Below, in pieces: positions 4,889 through 5,122 of a DNA stretch of 5,122 nt. The notes beneath the pieces were generated by a model, which was not told the origin of the DNA, did no database searches, and saw only the letters and a list, made by a program, of their open reading frames with translations. Origin of the DNA: an uncultured Oscillibacter sp. (GTDB lineage Bacteria > Bacillota > Clostridia > Oscillospirales > Oscillospiraceae); NCBI GenBank assembly GCA_910588005.1, contig CAJUQM010000091.1, forward strand, positions 1 through 5,122. The letters are read 5' to 3'. The first letter of the stretch is position 1. Each line of letters starts with the position of its first letter. The translations under genes were made by a program, and so were the position numbers.

Positions 4889-5122
4889 ACAGCCTATATC
4901 CTATCTCCAGAACGACCCCCGCTGGAGAGATAAGCCATACCGGACATCGGGGGAGAGCAGTACCATTGGTTCCGCCGGGTGCGGGCCGAGCTGCGCCGCG
5001 ATGGTCATCGAGACCCTGACCGGCAAGACCTTTACTCCGGAGGATGCCTGCAACTGGTCCGTCCAGCACGGGTACAAGGCCCTCAAGCAGGGGACGTACT
5101 ACGCCTACTTCAAGCCGCAGCT
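4881..5122 (+). CDS. C39-like cysteine peptidase endolysin, 3'-partial
   Basis: The frame starts at ATG 4881, inside the end of the holin gene, with an AAGGAGAG site (4867-4874). It runs off the right edge after 80 full codons. The protein opens with SYLQNDPRWRDKPY (7-20), a substrate-groove start typical of C39-like (papain-fold) peptidases. It continues with STIGSAGCGPSCAAMVIETL (27-46), where Cys34 in the GCGP motif is the expected nucleophile at the start of the core helix. TGKTFTPEDACNWSVQHGY (47-65) follows. The catalytic His and Asp/Asn would lie beyond the window. There is no signal peptide, which fits a holin-dependent enzyme. In phages such proteins act as endolysins on peptidoglycan peptide cross-bridges or stems; the exact bond cannot be read from this fragment, and a cell-wall-binding domain, if any, is missing. 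The family call is fairly secure; the lytic role comes mainly from position behind the holin. Confidence 0.82.
   Translation, partial: MNKQPISYLQNDPRWRDKPYRTSGESSTIGSAGCGPSCAAMVIETLTGKTFTPEDACNWSVQHGYKALKQGTYYAYFKPQ

Overview
The window is a late-gene segment of a tailed phage or prophage. Every supported gene lies on the + strand, and the genes are packed with short gaps or small overlaps. Gene order (tail fibre, accessory tail-fibre genes, XhlA-like protein, holin, endolysin), strong AGGAGG-type ribosome binding sites and a moderately high GC content point to a siphovirus-like phage of a Gram-positive host. A gut Clostridia/Oscillospiraceae-type host is my best guess. That guess comes from family resemblance, not from any marker in the window. 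No integrase, attachment site, host gene or minus-strand gene is visible, so free phage and prophage cannot be told apart.

Layout: (1) 3-1682 is the 3' part of a large tail fibre/tail-tip gene, open at the left edge. It has 21-residue coiled-coil repeats, a beta-rich shaft and a C-terminal self-cleaving chaperone domain (peptidase S74/ICA) with an intact Ser-Lys pair. (2) 1699-1857 is a 52-aa small gene of unknown function. (3) 1847-2878 is a collagen-like (Gly-X-Y) fibre protein with a non-collagenous domain between two collagen blocks. (4) 2892-3485 is a fibronectin-III-like tail protein with a tail-fibre C-terminal motif. (5) 3488-4288 has three 15-residue KLYVGD-type repeats followed by a LamG/concanavalin-like domain. 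(6) 4316-4621 is an XhlA-like coiled-coil plus membrane-anchor protein. (7) 4670-4888 is a two-span holin candidate. (8) 4881 to the right edge is the N-terminal part of a C39-like cysteine-peptidase endolysin.

How they probably work together (inference): genes 1 to 5 build or decorate the distal tail and supply surface-binding domains. Genes 6 to 8 form the lysis cassette, in which membrane proteins give the lytic enzyme access to peptidoglycan. The layout suggests one polycistronic late transcript with translational coupling. No promoter or terminator was recognised inside the window.

The most notable features are the run of three proteins built from collagen-, FN3- and LamG-like modules between the main fibre and the lysis genes, the tandem protein repeats whose copies differ mostly by silent changes, and two AT-rich islands inside the putative receptor-binding parts of genes 1 and 5. 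No gap longer than 300 bases lacks a gene. Nothing in the window clearly amounts to a wholly new system.
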